NCBI GenBank assembly: GCA_021527695.1
Contig: JAKFAO010000009.1
Coordinates: 682,001 to 746,000 of the forward strand
From: Naematelia aurantialba
Taxonomy: Eukaryota > Basidiomycota > Tremellomycetes > Tremellales > Naemateliaceae
DNA: 64,000 nt
Direction of reading: 5' to 3'
Shown in pieces: positions 10,675 through 21,957 of this stretch. Position numbers and translations under genes: made by a program. A model generated the notes under the pieces. That model saw nothing but the letters and a program-made list of their open reading frames with translations. It ran no database searches and was not told where the DNA came from. Within the stretch, counting starts at the first letter, position 1; every line of letters starts with the position of its first letter.

Positions 10675-12289
10675 CTACACTAACGGCAAGAACAACGTCG
10701 CGCTCACGTGCGTCATGGTGCGACTCATCATTGGCCATTCTGGTGCTCTCACCGGGCCGCCTAGGCCCCCCGGCCGACCGGGGGCATCGAATGGCCGCCG
10801 AACGCCAAATTCCTCTTGCGTGGGGAGCATGAGCCAGCTTGTAGGTTGCTGAGAGACGAGCGGGGTAGAGGATGAGGTCTGGGACGGGGCGGGGTCTGGT
10901 GCTGGGGAAGGTTTGGACGGGATGGGCAGTGAGCGGAAGGGGTGTTTGCGGTGGAACTTTTCTTCTCGTTTCCGGTGCCTACAGTGATCAGCTGCTGAGT
11001 TCGCTGACACCTCGTCTAACCAAGTCGCCAGTAGCAGAAGAGCCGGCACTCCGATCCCAACGGTACGCGTACAGGCGGTTTGGAAAGATCCGAGCGACAA
11101 ACGACAGACGATGGAGCGACGCAGGGAAGAAAGCAAGACCCCGGGAAGCGCACTCACTTTTCCTCCTCCTTCTCCTTCCTCTCCATCTCTCTTCGTACCC
11201 ACTCGTCCTCTTTCCGTTTTGCTTTCTCGACCTCCCGATTCGCCTTGTGGACCGCTTTGATGCCCTTCAACTCTTCTTTGTACAGCTTCTCCAGGAGCTT
11301 TCGCTGGCTCTTGGGGAGATGGGAGCTGTCGGACAGACCGCTGTATGGGGCGATGTACGGATCGGTGTAGAAATTCGTCATTGGGTCTGGCAGGGCTGCT
11401 GTTGATGGGTACGCGGGAGCAGGAGAAGTAGAGGCGCCGAGTCCTTGTGCTGCAGAGTGGTTGGTGCCGAGTCCTTGAGCGGCAGAGTGGTTGGTGCCGA
11501 GTCCTTGTGCTGCAGAGTGGTTGGTGCCGAGTCCTTGAGCGGCAGAGTGGTTGGTGCCGAGTCCTTGTGCTGCAGAGTGGTTGGCGCCGAGTCCTTGAGC
11601 GGCAGAGTGGTTGGTGCCGAGCCCTTGGGCAGCAGAGTGGTTGGTGCCGAGCCCTTGGGCGGCAGAGTGGCTGTTAGGAGTGGCGCCGCCGCTGTACACG
11701 GGAGGAAGGGTTGCTGCATAGCTGTGGCCGGTCTGAATTGGGTCTTTCTGCCGCCGAGGCCCGTTCAGCGATGTCCATCCCAACGACAGGATCAGGATAG
11801 CACATCGCTGAGATGGGAGGATTTTGGAGAGAGCAGGAGACGGGAGCAGAGGACAGAAGAAGAGATCAAGGAGAGGGATCGTATTAGAGCAAGGAGAAGA
11901 GCAAGGAGAGAAGGCGAGAAGGCGAGAACGATAAGCGGGGCGAGGGGCAACTGGAAGAGAGCCGAGGGAGAAGACGAGAAGTTGAGAAGGTGAGCGAGGA
12001 CAGGGGCCACTGTAATGAGTGTGAATGTGAATGTGAGAGGGAGACGGAGACGGGGCGGAGAGTAATAAGGAGAAGGGAAGGCCAGACTCACGCCCCACTG
12101 AATGCGGCCTAACCACCCCGACCCAGACTTCTTCTCGATGACCCTGCGCTCCCTCGTCCCTCCCAGCGCAGATGGATCGCCCACCATCTCGAAGCGGACC
12201 CTCTGACCCCGGCTCTTCCGGCTTGGACGCGTAGATGGCTCGGTATATGGCAGACCTAGGCGCGCTGCTTCGACTGCTGGGTCTGGCAT
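10675..12289 (-). CDS. Unrecognised protein with 10-residue tandem repeat
   Basis: Exons 12289-12092, 11807-11158 and 10978-10675 join in phase to about 383 aa. I do not recognise the family. The N-terminus is basic (TRPSRKSRGQRVRFEMVG). The middle contains about eight tandem copies of NHSAAQGLGT, then a Pro/Tyr-rich stretch, then a strongly charged helix (KLLEKLYKEELKGIKAVHK and a KRKEDEWVRREMERKEKEE segment) likely to form a coiled coil. After it, KREEKFHRKHPFRSLPIP and a Ser/Pro-rich tail follow. There is no signal peptide or membrane segment. The splice donor GTGAGT after the charged helix and acceptor TGTAG support the last exon. The stop codon is the weakest part, since the GC-rich end could hide one more intron. 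Confidence 0.6.
11433..11672 (-). repeat. 30-bp coding repeat, about 8 copies
   Basis: The unit encodes NHSAAQGLGT. Copies alternate between two synonymous versions (CTTGTGCTGC and CTTGAGCGGC on the plus strand), indicating that a 60-bp two-unit block was duplicated after the first duplication. One copy has Ala for Thr. Confidence 0.95.
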
Positions 12290-12861
12290 CACTGCCACGG
12301 ACGGCTGTCACGGACGGCTGTCACGCTGGTGTCTGGTGAGGCTGAGCGTGCGGTGGGGGTGAAGTGGCCGCTTTGCCGAGGCAGCAGCTTGGTGAGGCGC
12401 GATGACAGTCTTGGAAGACGACGTGTAGCTGTGCTTCGTGTAGCTGTGCTCTGTGCTGGATAGTCTGTAGTGAGCCATGAGACACGTCGCGACGAGACGC
12501 TGATGTCCTTCCGCCAAGGACCCCAAAGGCATCTCACTGTCCTGCACTGCACGTCTCAACGGCGACAAGTAGGATCAGCACCACGTCTGACGGCACCTGT
12601 CCTTGAGACTCGGCTCTACGCCGCTCGAGCTTGGACGCCAGAGTATCGTACAGTACATGATGCATCGTCATATGGGTCATGAGAGCGCCATTCAGACGAT
12701 AGAAACGCAAGAGTGAAAAGGTGGGCTGACGGAGCGCCAATGCCAATTTTGTATCAGACCGAGAAGCAGGCCAAGCGCGGCAAGAGCGCTATCACGAGCA
12801 CCCGAACCAAAGCCAGAGCGCATAAACGCCAGAACGCCAGAACAGACGCCTATACTCCTGC
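12290..12861. other. Intergenic region between two minus-strand genes
   Basis: Upstream region of the repeat protein and downstream region of the La gene. It contains short direct repeats (TGTCACGGACGGC twice near 12297-12320; GTGTAGCTGTGCT twice near 12421-12450). An open frame at 12534-12746 on the minus strand has no recognisable motif and is not called. Confidence 0.5.
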
Positions 12862-15027
12862 CTAGTCGGCAGCAGCGATGGCCGGCGGCATGCCCTTGTT
12901 ATCCTTCTTCTGATCGCGATCCCGCCCGCCGCTGCGCTGGTTATCCCGCCCGCTGCGCCCGCCCCGGCCTCCACGCCCACCACGTCCTCCGCCTCGGCCG
13001 TGCCGGCCATTGGACCTGTCCCTGTCTCTCGCGGCGGGGTCCTTGGTACTCTCGCGCTGCCTCAAGAAAGTCTCGCCCTTGAACGTCGCTCGCTTGACCC
13101 AGAATGCACGCTGCACGTCCTCTACAGAGACCCATCAGTTTTTTTCTCTTCCCTTTCTCCTCTCTTCTCTTGCGTTCTCTCGTTGGTTGGTTGTGCAAGA
13201 AGGGGAGCGTGCGATCTCACTGGAAATAGAAGGACGGAGGGAGAAAGGTGAGGAGAAGAGAGGAGAGCGAGGCGACGCACCTGATGGTCGGTCCCAGGAG
13301 ATCTCCTGGCCGCCATAAGTCAAGTTGGCGCCCTTTAGCTGTTCCAGCGCCTCGTCAGAGACCGCCTTGTCGTCGGCACGGGCGAAAAATCCCTCGGTAG
13401 ATCCAGGAGTCACATTGCAGAATGGCTGCTCAATGCCGTTTGCCTGGACTTGTGCCTGAAAACGCATCAGACTGCCCAGTACCACCTGCTGGCCAGCTTG
13501 GCTCACCTTGAGGTCCTTCCAATCGCCTCCCGAGCCACCGCCCGTGAACCGAATCACAGCGTCCGCCTCAAAGACGACATCCTCAGGGCGAACAGGGGCG
13601 CCAGTCTGCGGGTCGATCTCGAGCTCCGACTCGTGGTACGTGATGTGCACCGGTCCCTAATACATGAGCGTGTGCTCGATCGTCACGGAACGCGATGATC
13701 GCGACAATGGAAGAGATCAACTCACCTCGTCTTCCTCTGTCTTGGCTTGCTTCGCTGCTGATCCCGCTCCATCGTCCTGTCGAGACCTCTTATCCCCGGC
13801 CCGTGGACCTTGCGCGACCGCCCTGGAGCCAACCACTTTGATCGTATCTGACAGCCTGGCGAGATCGGGCTGTTCGCCCCTAGCCATTTTACCCATCTCG
13901 GCAAAGGCGTTCCACTTTTTCGGCTCCCATTTCTTGCGTCCCGATTGCTCGTCTTTGCCATTCTGCTTGCCGTTTCGGAGATTTGGGTCTCGCCCCTGCT
14001 CGATGTCTTTCATCGTCATGTACGCCGCCCTGCACACAGTCAGCTCAAATCAGACGTATTCAGATGGGGCTGAACTGACTTTGTCATCTTGGTCATCTCC
14101 TCGGTACTCTCGCCAAACTTGGGCAAGCTGTCCAGCGCCAAGAACTCCTCCATCTCGGACGTATGCGCGAATTCAACGTATACCGAGCCCTGGTGGATAA
14201 GTACACTACCCCCGCCTCGGAACTCACCTTGAAGGGACCATTCTGGTTACGAGGCTTTGAAGGCGGAGGAAGGTCGCCTCGACGCATGCGGACGGCATTG
14301 ATCGTGTAGGGGAACTGGGAAAAGTACTCTTCGAGCTTGACCTGGAGGTCTTTGCTGTAGTCGGCGTCGCCAAATCCTTTCTAGAGACCATCAGTATATT
14401 CTTCTGCTCTTCTTGGGAGCATTGTGGGAACGATACGGGTAGCGGCGCGGAAGGTACTCACGACATAGACCTGTCGAGCGTGAAAGTCGCTTTCCCGTTC
14501 GAGGGGTCGGATCCGCTTCACCCACAGTCCAGTCTCATTGACTTCCAGTAAAGGCTTTGCACCCTCCTTCTGCGCCCGCTGTCGGAGGGCATACGCCACG
14601 CCTGGTACTCCGAGCTCAGAGAACTTCTTCATCCGATCAAAGCTCATGATCGTCTCAATCACCACCCAGCCCTCCTTGTTGCACGCGGTGAGCGTGAAGA
14701 AGAATTTGTCAAAGGGGAGGTTGGAGTCGGAAAAGTAGAAGTTTACTGTCGGATATCAGCAATCAGCGATCAACAAGTCTTCTCGGCACCCAAGAACGCT
14801 CGACGCTCACTCTGACTAGCACAGGCCCCGAGGAGGGCCCGGACCTCTTCTTCGGTCTTGCCGGGGATGGTGGGCAAGGGGCCAAGCTCGACTGGCACGG
14901 CTGGCTGTTTGTCCGACGTGGTATCTACCTCTGGCTTGAGGTCGGAGGAAGGATCCACAGGCGCAGCGTCCGCCGGAGCATCCACTGGAACCTTGACATC
15001 TTCCTTGGTGTCGGTCACGTCTGACAT
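12862..15027 (-). CDS. LHP1: La RNA-binding protein (Lhp1/SSB family)
   Basis: Exons 15027-14811, 14745-14462, 14380-14228, 14189-14080, 14029-13726, 13656-13281 and 13121-12862 give 567 aa. The La motif spans NFYFSDSNLPFDKFFFTLT through VVIETIMSFDRMKKF and ETGLWVKRI (about residues 75-165). An RRM follows (YTINAVRMRR, GSVYVEFAHTSEMEEFL), then a Lys-rich linker, a second RRM-like region (EQLKGANLTYGGQEISWD with EDVQRAFWVKRAT), and an RGG-rich tail (GRGGGRGGRGGRGGRSGR). La binds 3' UUU-OH ends of pol III transcripts and assists tRNA maturation in the nucleus. One intron (14227-14190) is only 38 nt. All joins keep frame and motif continuity. Confidence 0.96.
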
Positions 15028-15639
15028 GTCGGGAAGTGATCAAGGGTGCAAGAGTGACGGTACGAGTACTGAATGAAGGGCAGCTGAGACAGTAAGCCGT
15101 ACTGTGTCTGTCTGTCCAGAGCGACGAGCTGTAGTCTGGTCTAGCTGCAATCAAGGAGAGAACAATGCCGTGCAAATGTTGGAAGAATGGCAAGCCGTCG
15201 ACCCAGTCCCAAAAATACTGGCGGCGAGCACCGCCGGGAGAAAATCACGAAACTCGCTTCTGATATATTTGCCACGTGGGCAATAATGGGGTCCCCACAG
15301 TTGAGATGGCTTGACAATACCTGATGCCTAGCTGTTCCCGTTCTCGTCTTGAACGATATACCACAATGCACGAGATGGCTGATCATCTTGCACGAGCATG
15401 CACCAAAGCTTCCTCATTCGTCTAGTGGGCCGGTGCATGGCGGCTGACGGCGACATGGCATCGCACTGTTCGGTGCAGTTATGATCTTCTCTTCTCATTT
15501 CATCTTTCTATAATCTCTACCTATAATCCGCTGCAGGTCAGCTTTGACTCACGCGCCCACAGGCATCCACCCGTCTCCTTCTCCTCTCGACGAGGCTTCT
15601 CAACTTGCTCCCGGTACCTCCAAGTGAACAGTAGCCAAG
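15028..15639. other. Divergent promoter region, La / kelch protein
   Basis: Upstream of both La (-) and the kelch-like gene (+). An AT-richer segment with TATAATCTC and TATAATCCG lies at about 15510-15530. No gene, repeat or RNA recognised. Confidence 0.5.
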
Positions 15640-18358
15640 ATGAAGAAGCCCCTTGCAGCCTTTGCCGTCGCTGCTCTCCCGGTCGCCCTGGCCGTCACTC
15701 CCGCTGCGCGGTGGGGTCATCAGGCCGTATATGTCAAGTCCAAGCAGGCCATGTATGTCGTGGGTGGGCAAGTATCCACCTCCGGCACAGAAATCACCAA
15801 CGAGGTTCTGGTCTTACCGGTGAGCTTTGACATGTCCCTTCAATGCGACAGCTCAGCTAATCCAATAGCTCAACGCATCAAGCCCGACATTCTCGCTCGG
15901 ACCCAGTACCGGTTTGCCACCGCATGCCTTTGCTGCCATGTCAGTGACGTCTGACTCGACCGACCTGGTCGTGGTGGGAGGCATGACGTCGTCGTGCGCC
16001 TCGGACGCCGTTACACACTCGTTGTCACTCGATGGCGATAGCTGGGCAGACGCTAATCCGACGGACCTTGTCCGACGACGCGGTGCAGACATGGTCTTCA
16101 TCGATGACGGCAGCACCAATGGCAAAATGATGGTCGTTGGAGGTATCTCGGACACCTATGTCTGCGGTAAGGTCGTCCCTTACATTGACAGCTCTGAGCT
16201 CATTTCGCCAGCCTCTTCAACCAGCGCATTCCCTGCCGCTGATGTGCTCTCTCTGCCCATGAACACCACCTCGCTGGTCTCGACACGTAACTTGCCGACA
16301 TCATTGACTGGCAGCGAGCTCGCCGTCGCCGACTTTGCCATGACCACATCCTCCGACGGCAAGATTTACCTCGCCGGTGGCCAGTCGTCCTCAGGAGATC
16401 TGGTGACTTTGGACACGCTCGGCGTATGGAACACCACGGCAGGCTGGACTTCCCAGTCTACCACTGGCGATGTGCCTGCTGGTCGAGTCGGAGCGTCCTT
16501 GGTTGCGCATCCCAGCTTGGATCTCCTGTACGTCTCACATTCTCGGGAGGTAGAAAGCTGACATTTTAGAATCCTGCACGGCGGCTCGACGACTGATGGA
16601 ACAACGGACACTCCCTCCAGTCTGCTCGCTTTCCTCAACACGACGACGTGGACGTGGTCCACCCCTTCGAACCTGCAGCCGCCGAGCTCGTCCGCGGCTG
16701 CCTATCATACGTCCGTGATCACCGACTCTGGTGTGATGATCACTGCATTCGGTTTGGGCAGCGGCAGCAACCCACGGTCGGACGTCTTTTACCTCGACAT
16801 GCGCGATCCGACTCAGGCGAGCTGGTCATGGAAGTCTGTTTGGAGCAGCAGCATGCTTGAGGCATATTCTTCCGGTTCATCAACCACAGGACTGGCTGCG
16901 GCCGCCGCCAGCAGCACTAGCACGTCGACTGGCTTGGCCACCGATGCGTCCGATAGCTCCGACGACGGCATGTCGGCCAAGGAAACTACCAGCATCGTAG
17001 TTCCGGTGGTTGTGGGCGGGGTGGTCTTGCTTTCGATTCTCATGTACCTTGTCCGTCGTCGCGTGAGGCTCAGCCGCAAGCGACGCATGGCCCGCCACTT
17101 TGCCCTTGAAGACGACGACGACCTCGCTGCGTCCCGAGCGCCGGGTGGCCGCAAAACCAAGACGCAGTACTCGTTTGGTCGAGATGCCAATGAAAAGGAC
17201 GGCAACTTCTTCACTGACCTGGGATCGCACATCAAGGGTATTGTTAGCCGGTACGGCGCACAAACGTCAGAAGGGCCGCGCGACTCGTTTGAAGGAATGC
17301 GCGAGATGGCTCAGGTCGGTCGGGCCAGTAACAACCGTGCTATCAAGTGGGAAGAAATCGATTTCGGACTTGGCAGACTGGACGAGAACCGTCGTGAAGC
17401 TGAAGCTTCGTCTCGGGACAGCTCGTTTTCGGCTCCGGCTGGAACGCCGACCCATGGTGCGGGATCTATGGCCTTCCCTATGCCCATCGCGTCGACGCAT
17501 GCGAACCCGTTCGAGGACGCCGACGAAGACCTGCCAGACCCAGGCCCGCTCATCCATGTTCAACATGACTCTGACTCGCCTCGCGTCGGTACACCCCAGC
17601 ACGATGGACAGATGCCGCTGGTCCCTTCGCTGACTGTCGAGCCGCCGACTGTGCCTCCGACGCCGGCTGGGAACCTCGGTACCGCGTACCCTGCCATGTC
17701 TCCTGCGCCAGCTGTCCCCGCCTCGCCGGTGGCTGACGAAAGCCTTGACTGGAACATGCTGCAACAGGAGCTCGAGGCCAAGCCAGCCTTCCGTTCCATC
17801 TCACCTACCTCTACTCTCCGCTCCTTTGCCCACCAGGCGCCTGTCTCGTCCATGGCCCCCATGGCCTCTAGCGCCACTGCCAACGTCAGCCGGCGCGCAG
17901 TGACGCCGCCCCACCTCCCACCGTTGGACTTTCAGCGCTCCCCCTCCCCCCAGAGCATCACCCTCGTGAGCCCCAAGACTGGCCGGCGCACCGCCGAGGT
18001 CGTCCCGTTTTCAGGCTCTGACGCTGCGCCCGCGCTATCCCCATCTTCGCGCACGGTCTCGAACCCCCTCGGCGGCCGACACCTCGCAGGCACTGCGCTG
18101 GTCCGGCACGGTTCCGCCCCCATCTCCCCCGGCTCGACGTCTTCGTCAGGCAACGCGACGCCGACCTCAACGGCAAGGCTCTATGAGACTCATGCCCACC
18201 CGAGCTCCGTCAACTACGACGTGAGTGCTCGGCGGGCGAGTGGACCCGTGACTCTCCCGAGCCCGGCATCGCCGGTTGCGCCGGGAACGAGGGGAGGAGC
18301 GTTGCGCGTGGTCAACGTCACAGAGGGCGAAGGCGAAGGCGAAGGGCTGGCTTTGTAG
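15640..18358 (+). CDS. Kelch-like beta-propeller single-pass membrane protein
   Basis: Exons 15640-15819, 15869-16527 and 16570-18358 give 875 aa. A signal peptide (MKKPLAAFAVAALPVALAVT) is followed by kelch-type blades with glycine pairs: WGHQAVYVKSKQAMYVVGGQ, DLVVVGGM, KMMVVGGI, KIYLAGGQ, LILHGGS. A Ser-rich stalk leads to one membrane helix (residues about 418-440, SIVVPVVVGGVVLLSILMYL) stopped by RRRVRLSRKRR. The cytosolic tail of some 430 residues is Ser/Pro-rich with an acidic DDDD cluster. The topology matches fungal plasma-membrane kelch/galactose-oxidase-like sensors; a cell-wall or signalling role is inferred only. Copper-site residues of galactose oxidase are not apparent, so enzyme activity is not claimed. 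Confidence 0.85.
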
Positions 18359-18665
18359 TTTCGCATCTCATCTCACCTCGCTGGTCGAGTGAATAGGGGC
18401 CGTAGATAGGAGATTGTGCTATGCATGCGTGGACATTTAGGACCGGCTGTCAGTGTGAGACTCGTCAATAAAGGCTGCTACAACGAGACGGTGCAGAATT
18501 TTGGTTCCGTTATTCTGAAAAGCTTTTCGCGGTGCTCCGCGTTGCATTCAGAATTTTGTGTCCACCGTTGTCGTTCCCCATTCCTGTTGCCTACTCGTCA
18601 CTCTAACGCACAAGGGTGTTTGTGTGTCGTCGACCGTGGCTTGTCCGCAGAGTAGAGGTAGGACC
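18359..18665. other. Intergenic region with nested hairpin
   Basis: Between the kelch gene and DRS1, same strand. It holds the inverted repeat described at 18512-18554 and two copies of CAGAATTTTG (about 18494-18503 and 18549-18558). Confidence 0.7.
18512..18554. repeat. Nested inverted repeats
   Basis: Outer arms ATTCTGAA (18512-18519) and TTCAGAAT (18547-18554) enclose AAAAGCTTTT and the hairpin CGCGG-TGCT-CCGCG (18528-18541). It lies 115-155 bp before the DRS1 start codon, so it could form in the 5' UTR, or end the upstream transcript. Confidence 0.75.
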
Positions 18666-21600
18666 ATGCCAGCCGACTTTATCACAACAATCGACTCGGA
18701 CGACGAGGTCGACGTTGACGTCGATATCGACGACAACGAGAACGAGACCGAGAACCTTGGTGAGCCGTCAAGACCGCCTCGGGCCAAAGCCGCAGCGGCG
18801 TCGCGGTTGAGTAATGGGAACGGACACGGGCATGGGCACGGGCAGGCAGGGAAAGACGAAGAGCTCGATCCGGACTTTGAGTTTGATTCGGGCGGGTTCA
18901 AGGGAGAGGGGCTGGAGTTGTGGGGCGGGGACGAGGTCAAGGGCTCCAAGGGGGCTGAGGTATGTCACTGATTTCTCGATTTCTCGATTTCTTGATTTGT
19001 CCTGGCGGGCGTGTGGACGTAGTGCTCCAACTACGTCTGAGCGCCTTTGGTGCGATCTAAGCTGCACATCACAGTTGTGCTGGAGTCGGCGTTGCTTGAG
19101 ATGACAGAAGGTGGAAGTGGGCGCGGGGCGCGGATATAGCGCTGAAGGGTGAAGGTCGACGATAGCTGGACGTAAAGTTTCGGTGGCGCGGGGGCACTAC
19201 ATGGATGTGATGAGGCTACTTGGAGCGGCGCTGACGTACCCAGCCTATAAGTGTGGACGACATAATCGAGAGGCGCACAGGACGCCCACTCGAGGCATAC
19301 GGCGATCGCAAGCGTAAGCGAAGACTGGCCGAGGTGGACGAGGAAAGTGCCGAGTCCAACGATGATGAGGCAGAGATTGAGGTGGATGAGGATGGTGATA
19401 GTGCAAGTGCGGTGGACATTCGGATGGAAGTCGATGGGGAGAGTGAGCAGGCTGAGGATGAGGATGAGGACGACGAGGACGAGGATGAGGATGAGGATGA
19501 GGATGGGGATGACGATGACGATGACGATGGGGATGGGGATGAAGAGGATCAAGATGGAGACGGCGACGAGGATCAAGACGGAGACGAGGACGAGAGCAAT
19601 TCCGAGGGCGAGGTCGAAACCGCAGCGCAAATCGCCCGCAAAGATGCCTTCTTCTCAAAGGACCCCACCACCGACCCGTCCCTCCCCACCTCGTTCACAG
19701 CCATGAGCCTCTCCCGCCCGCTTCTCCGCGCTCTCACCGCGCTGCAGCTGTCCACTCCCACACCCATCCAAGCGCGAGCGATCCCTCTTGCCCTCCTTGG
19801 TCGAGACCTCCTCGGTTCCGCCGTCACCGGTTCCGGCAAGACCGCGGCCTTTATGGTCCCCATCCTCGAGCGACTGACGTACCGCGACCGCGGCAAAGGC
19901 GGCCAAGCATGCCGCGTGCTCGTGCTCTGTCCTACTCGAGAACTGGCTGTGCAGTGTGAGCAGGTCGGCCGAGCGCTGGCAGAGAAAGGAGGCTTGGACG
20001 TCCGCTTTGCGCTACTCGTTGGTGGTTTGTCTCTCAACGCCCAAGCGCACACTCTGCGGACTCTGCCGGATGTCCTCATCGCTACGCCTGGTCGACTGAT
20101 CGATCACCTCACCAACACGCCGTCGTTCACGCTCTCAGCACTCGACGTGCTGGTGATCGACGAGGCGGACCGGATGCTCGAGGCAGGCTTCACAGATGAG
20201 TTGGAAGAGATCATCAAGGCCTGCCCTCGGTCTCGGCAGACAATGCTCTTCTCAGCGACCATGACTGATAGTGTCGACGAGCTCGTGCGGCTCAGTCTCG
20301 ATCGACCGATTCGTGTCTTTGTTGACCCGAAGCGCAATACCGCGAGCGGGCTGACGCAGGAATTCGTCCGCATCCGCACAGAAGAGACACGCTCACCCAG
20401 TCTGCTGGCGCTGTGCAAGCGGACTGTCCGGGAACGGTGTATCATCTTTTTCAGGAGCAAGGCGTTGGCACATCAGATGCGAGTCGTGTTTGGGCTGTCT
20501 GGTCTCAAAGCAGCCGAGCTGCACGGGAACCTGACCCAGGAGCAGGTGAGTCGTGCGAGTGATATGGGACTGAAGGGCTTCACGGATGGCGATGCTGACG
20601 CTGCATAGCGTCTGAACGCGCTGAACGACTTCAAGGCTGGACGGGTAGATTACCTCTTGGCGACGGACCTGGCCTCGCGTGGTCTGGATATCAAAGGCGT
20701 CGAAACAGTCATCAACTACGACATGCCGGGCCAGCTCGCGCAGTATACGCATCGGGTGGGTCGGACGGCCCGAGCCGGGCGCAAGGGGCGATCCATCTCG
20801 CTAGTGGGGGAAGCGGATCGCAAGATGCTCAAAGCCGCCATCAAGCAGTCTGAGGCGGACCAGATTCGCCACCGGATCATTCCGGCCGACGCGGTGGCGG
20901 CCATGTCGAGCAAGCTCGACGAGATGAAGGATGAGGTCCAGGAGGTTCTCAAGGAGGAGCGCGAGGAGAAATTGATGCGGCAGGCGGACATGGAGCTGAA
21001 GAAGGGGGAGAATATGGTCGAGCACGAGGCCGAGATCTTTTCGCGGCCGGCACGGACGTGGTTCCAGACGGAAAAGGAGAAGCAAGCTGCCAAGAGTGCG
21101 TCGTCTCTGCCTCCCATCTCGAGCGCCTGGTGTTTGATGTTTGGTCGGTGGTGTGTGTGTATTTGTAGCTGATGGATGATGGTACAGGTGCTGGCAAAGA
21201 GGCGTACGTACAGAGCTTCCCTGGGGACAAGGGCAAGACCAACGACGACGGGAAGGACAAGATCAAGCGCGGGAAATACGACGGCCTGTCGCGCAAGCTG
21301 AAACGGCGCAAGATGGCCATGGAGGAGGACGAGCGCGACGCGGCGACCGAAGCGGCCATTCGCGCTGCGAAGAAGGGCGCGCGGCCGCAGAAGATCACGG
21401 CGCCGCTGGGCGGGTCGGTGTCCAAGAAATCCAAGGGGCGGGCGGCGCCAGGGGGCGGGGCCGGAGCGGGAACGGGAGCGGGAGCGGGCAACAAGCTGGT
21501 CAAGCGGAAGAAGGGGAGTGCGTTTGACGACCCGAGTGATCGGCGGCCGAACGGTGGTGGCCACGAGGGCATGCGGGCCAAGCGCGTCAAAGTCCGATTG

Positions 21601-21699
21601 GACAAGAAGGGCAAGAGCGGCAAGGGCGGTGGCGGCAAGGGCGGCAAGACCAGCAAGACAAAGGGCAAGGGCGGCAAGGGCGGCAAGGGGAAGAGGTAG
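18666..21699 (+). CDS. DRS1: DEAD-box RNA helicase Drs1 (DDX27 family)
   Basis: Exons 18666-18959, 19244-20545, 20609-21095 and 21188-21699 give 864 aa. The acidic N-terminal third has a near-pure Asp/Glu tract (about residues 175-225). Helicase motifs in order: Q ([15 protein letters not shown]), I (AVTGSGKT, about 289), Ia (PTRELA), Ib (TPGRL), II (DEAD, about 403), III (SAT), IV (CIIFFRSKA), V ([14 protein letters not shown]), VI ([13 protein letters not shown]). The C-terminus is Lys/Gly-rich ([10 protein letters not shown] end). [19 protein letters not shown] before the core is typical of Drs1. Drs1 works in the nucleolus on pre-60S particles and 27S pre-rRNA. The join 21095/21188 skips an in-frame stop by using acceptor ACAG at 21187. 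Confidence 0.96.
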
Positions 21700-21957
21700 T
21701 GTGAGCTGATATACCGAATGGTCGGTATCAGTGTATCCGGGCATGGATGGGTGATGGCGTGGTGTTGGGTCAGACGACTGGGGTTGCACCAGTGGGTGGC
21801 TGGCCTCACTGCGTGTGTCGAGTGCTGGGGAGTGAGGGAACGAGGTGGTACATGTACATATTCCCATGCGAGATATGCATATCTGCGTGCCCGAAATGTG
21901 GATTGCTGCTACAGTACATTCTGCAATGCGAGATACGCCCGGAACGTGAGATGACCA

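Noticed and set aside
12534..12746. 70-codon minus-strand frame in the La/repeat-protein spacer
   Set aside because: No motif, no neighbouring exon that joins in phase, and no support for a start; could be chance.
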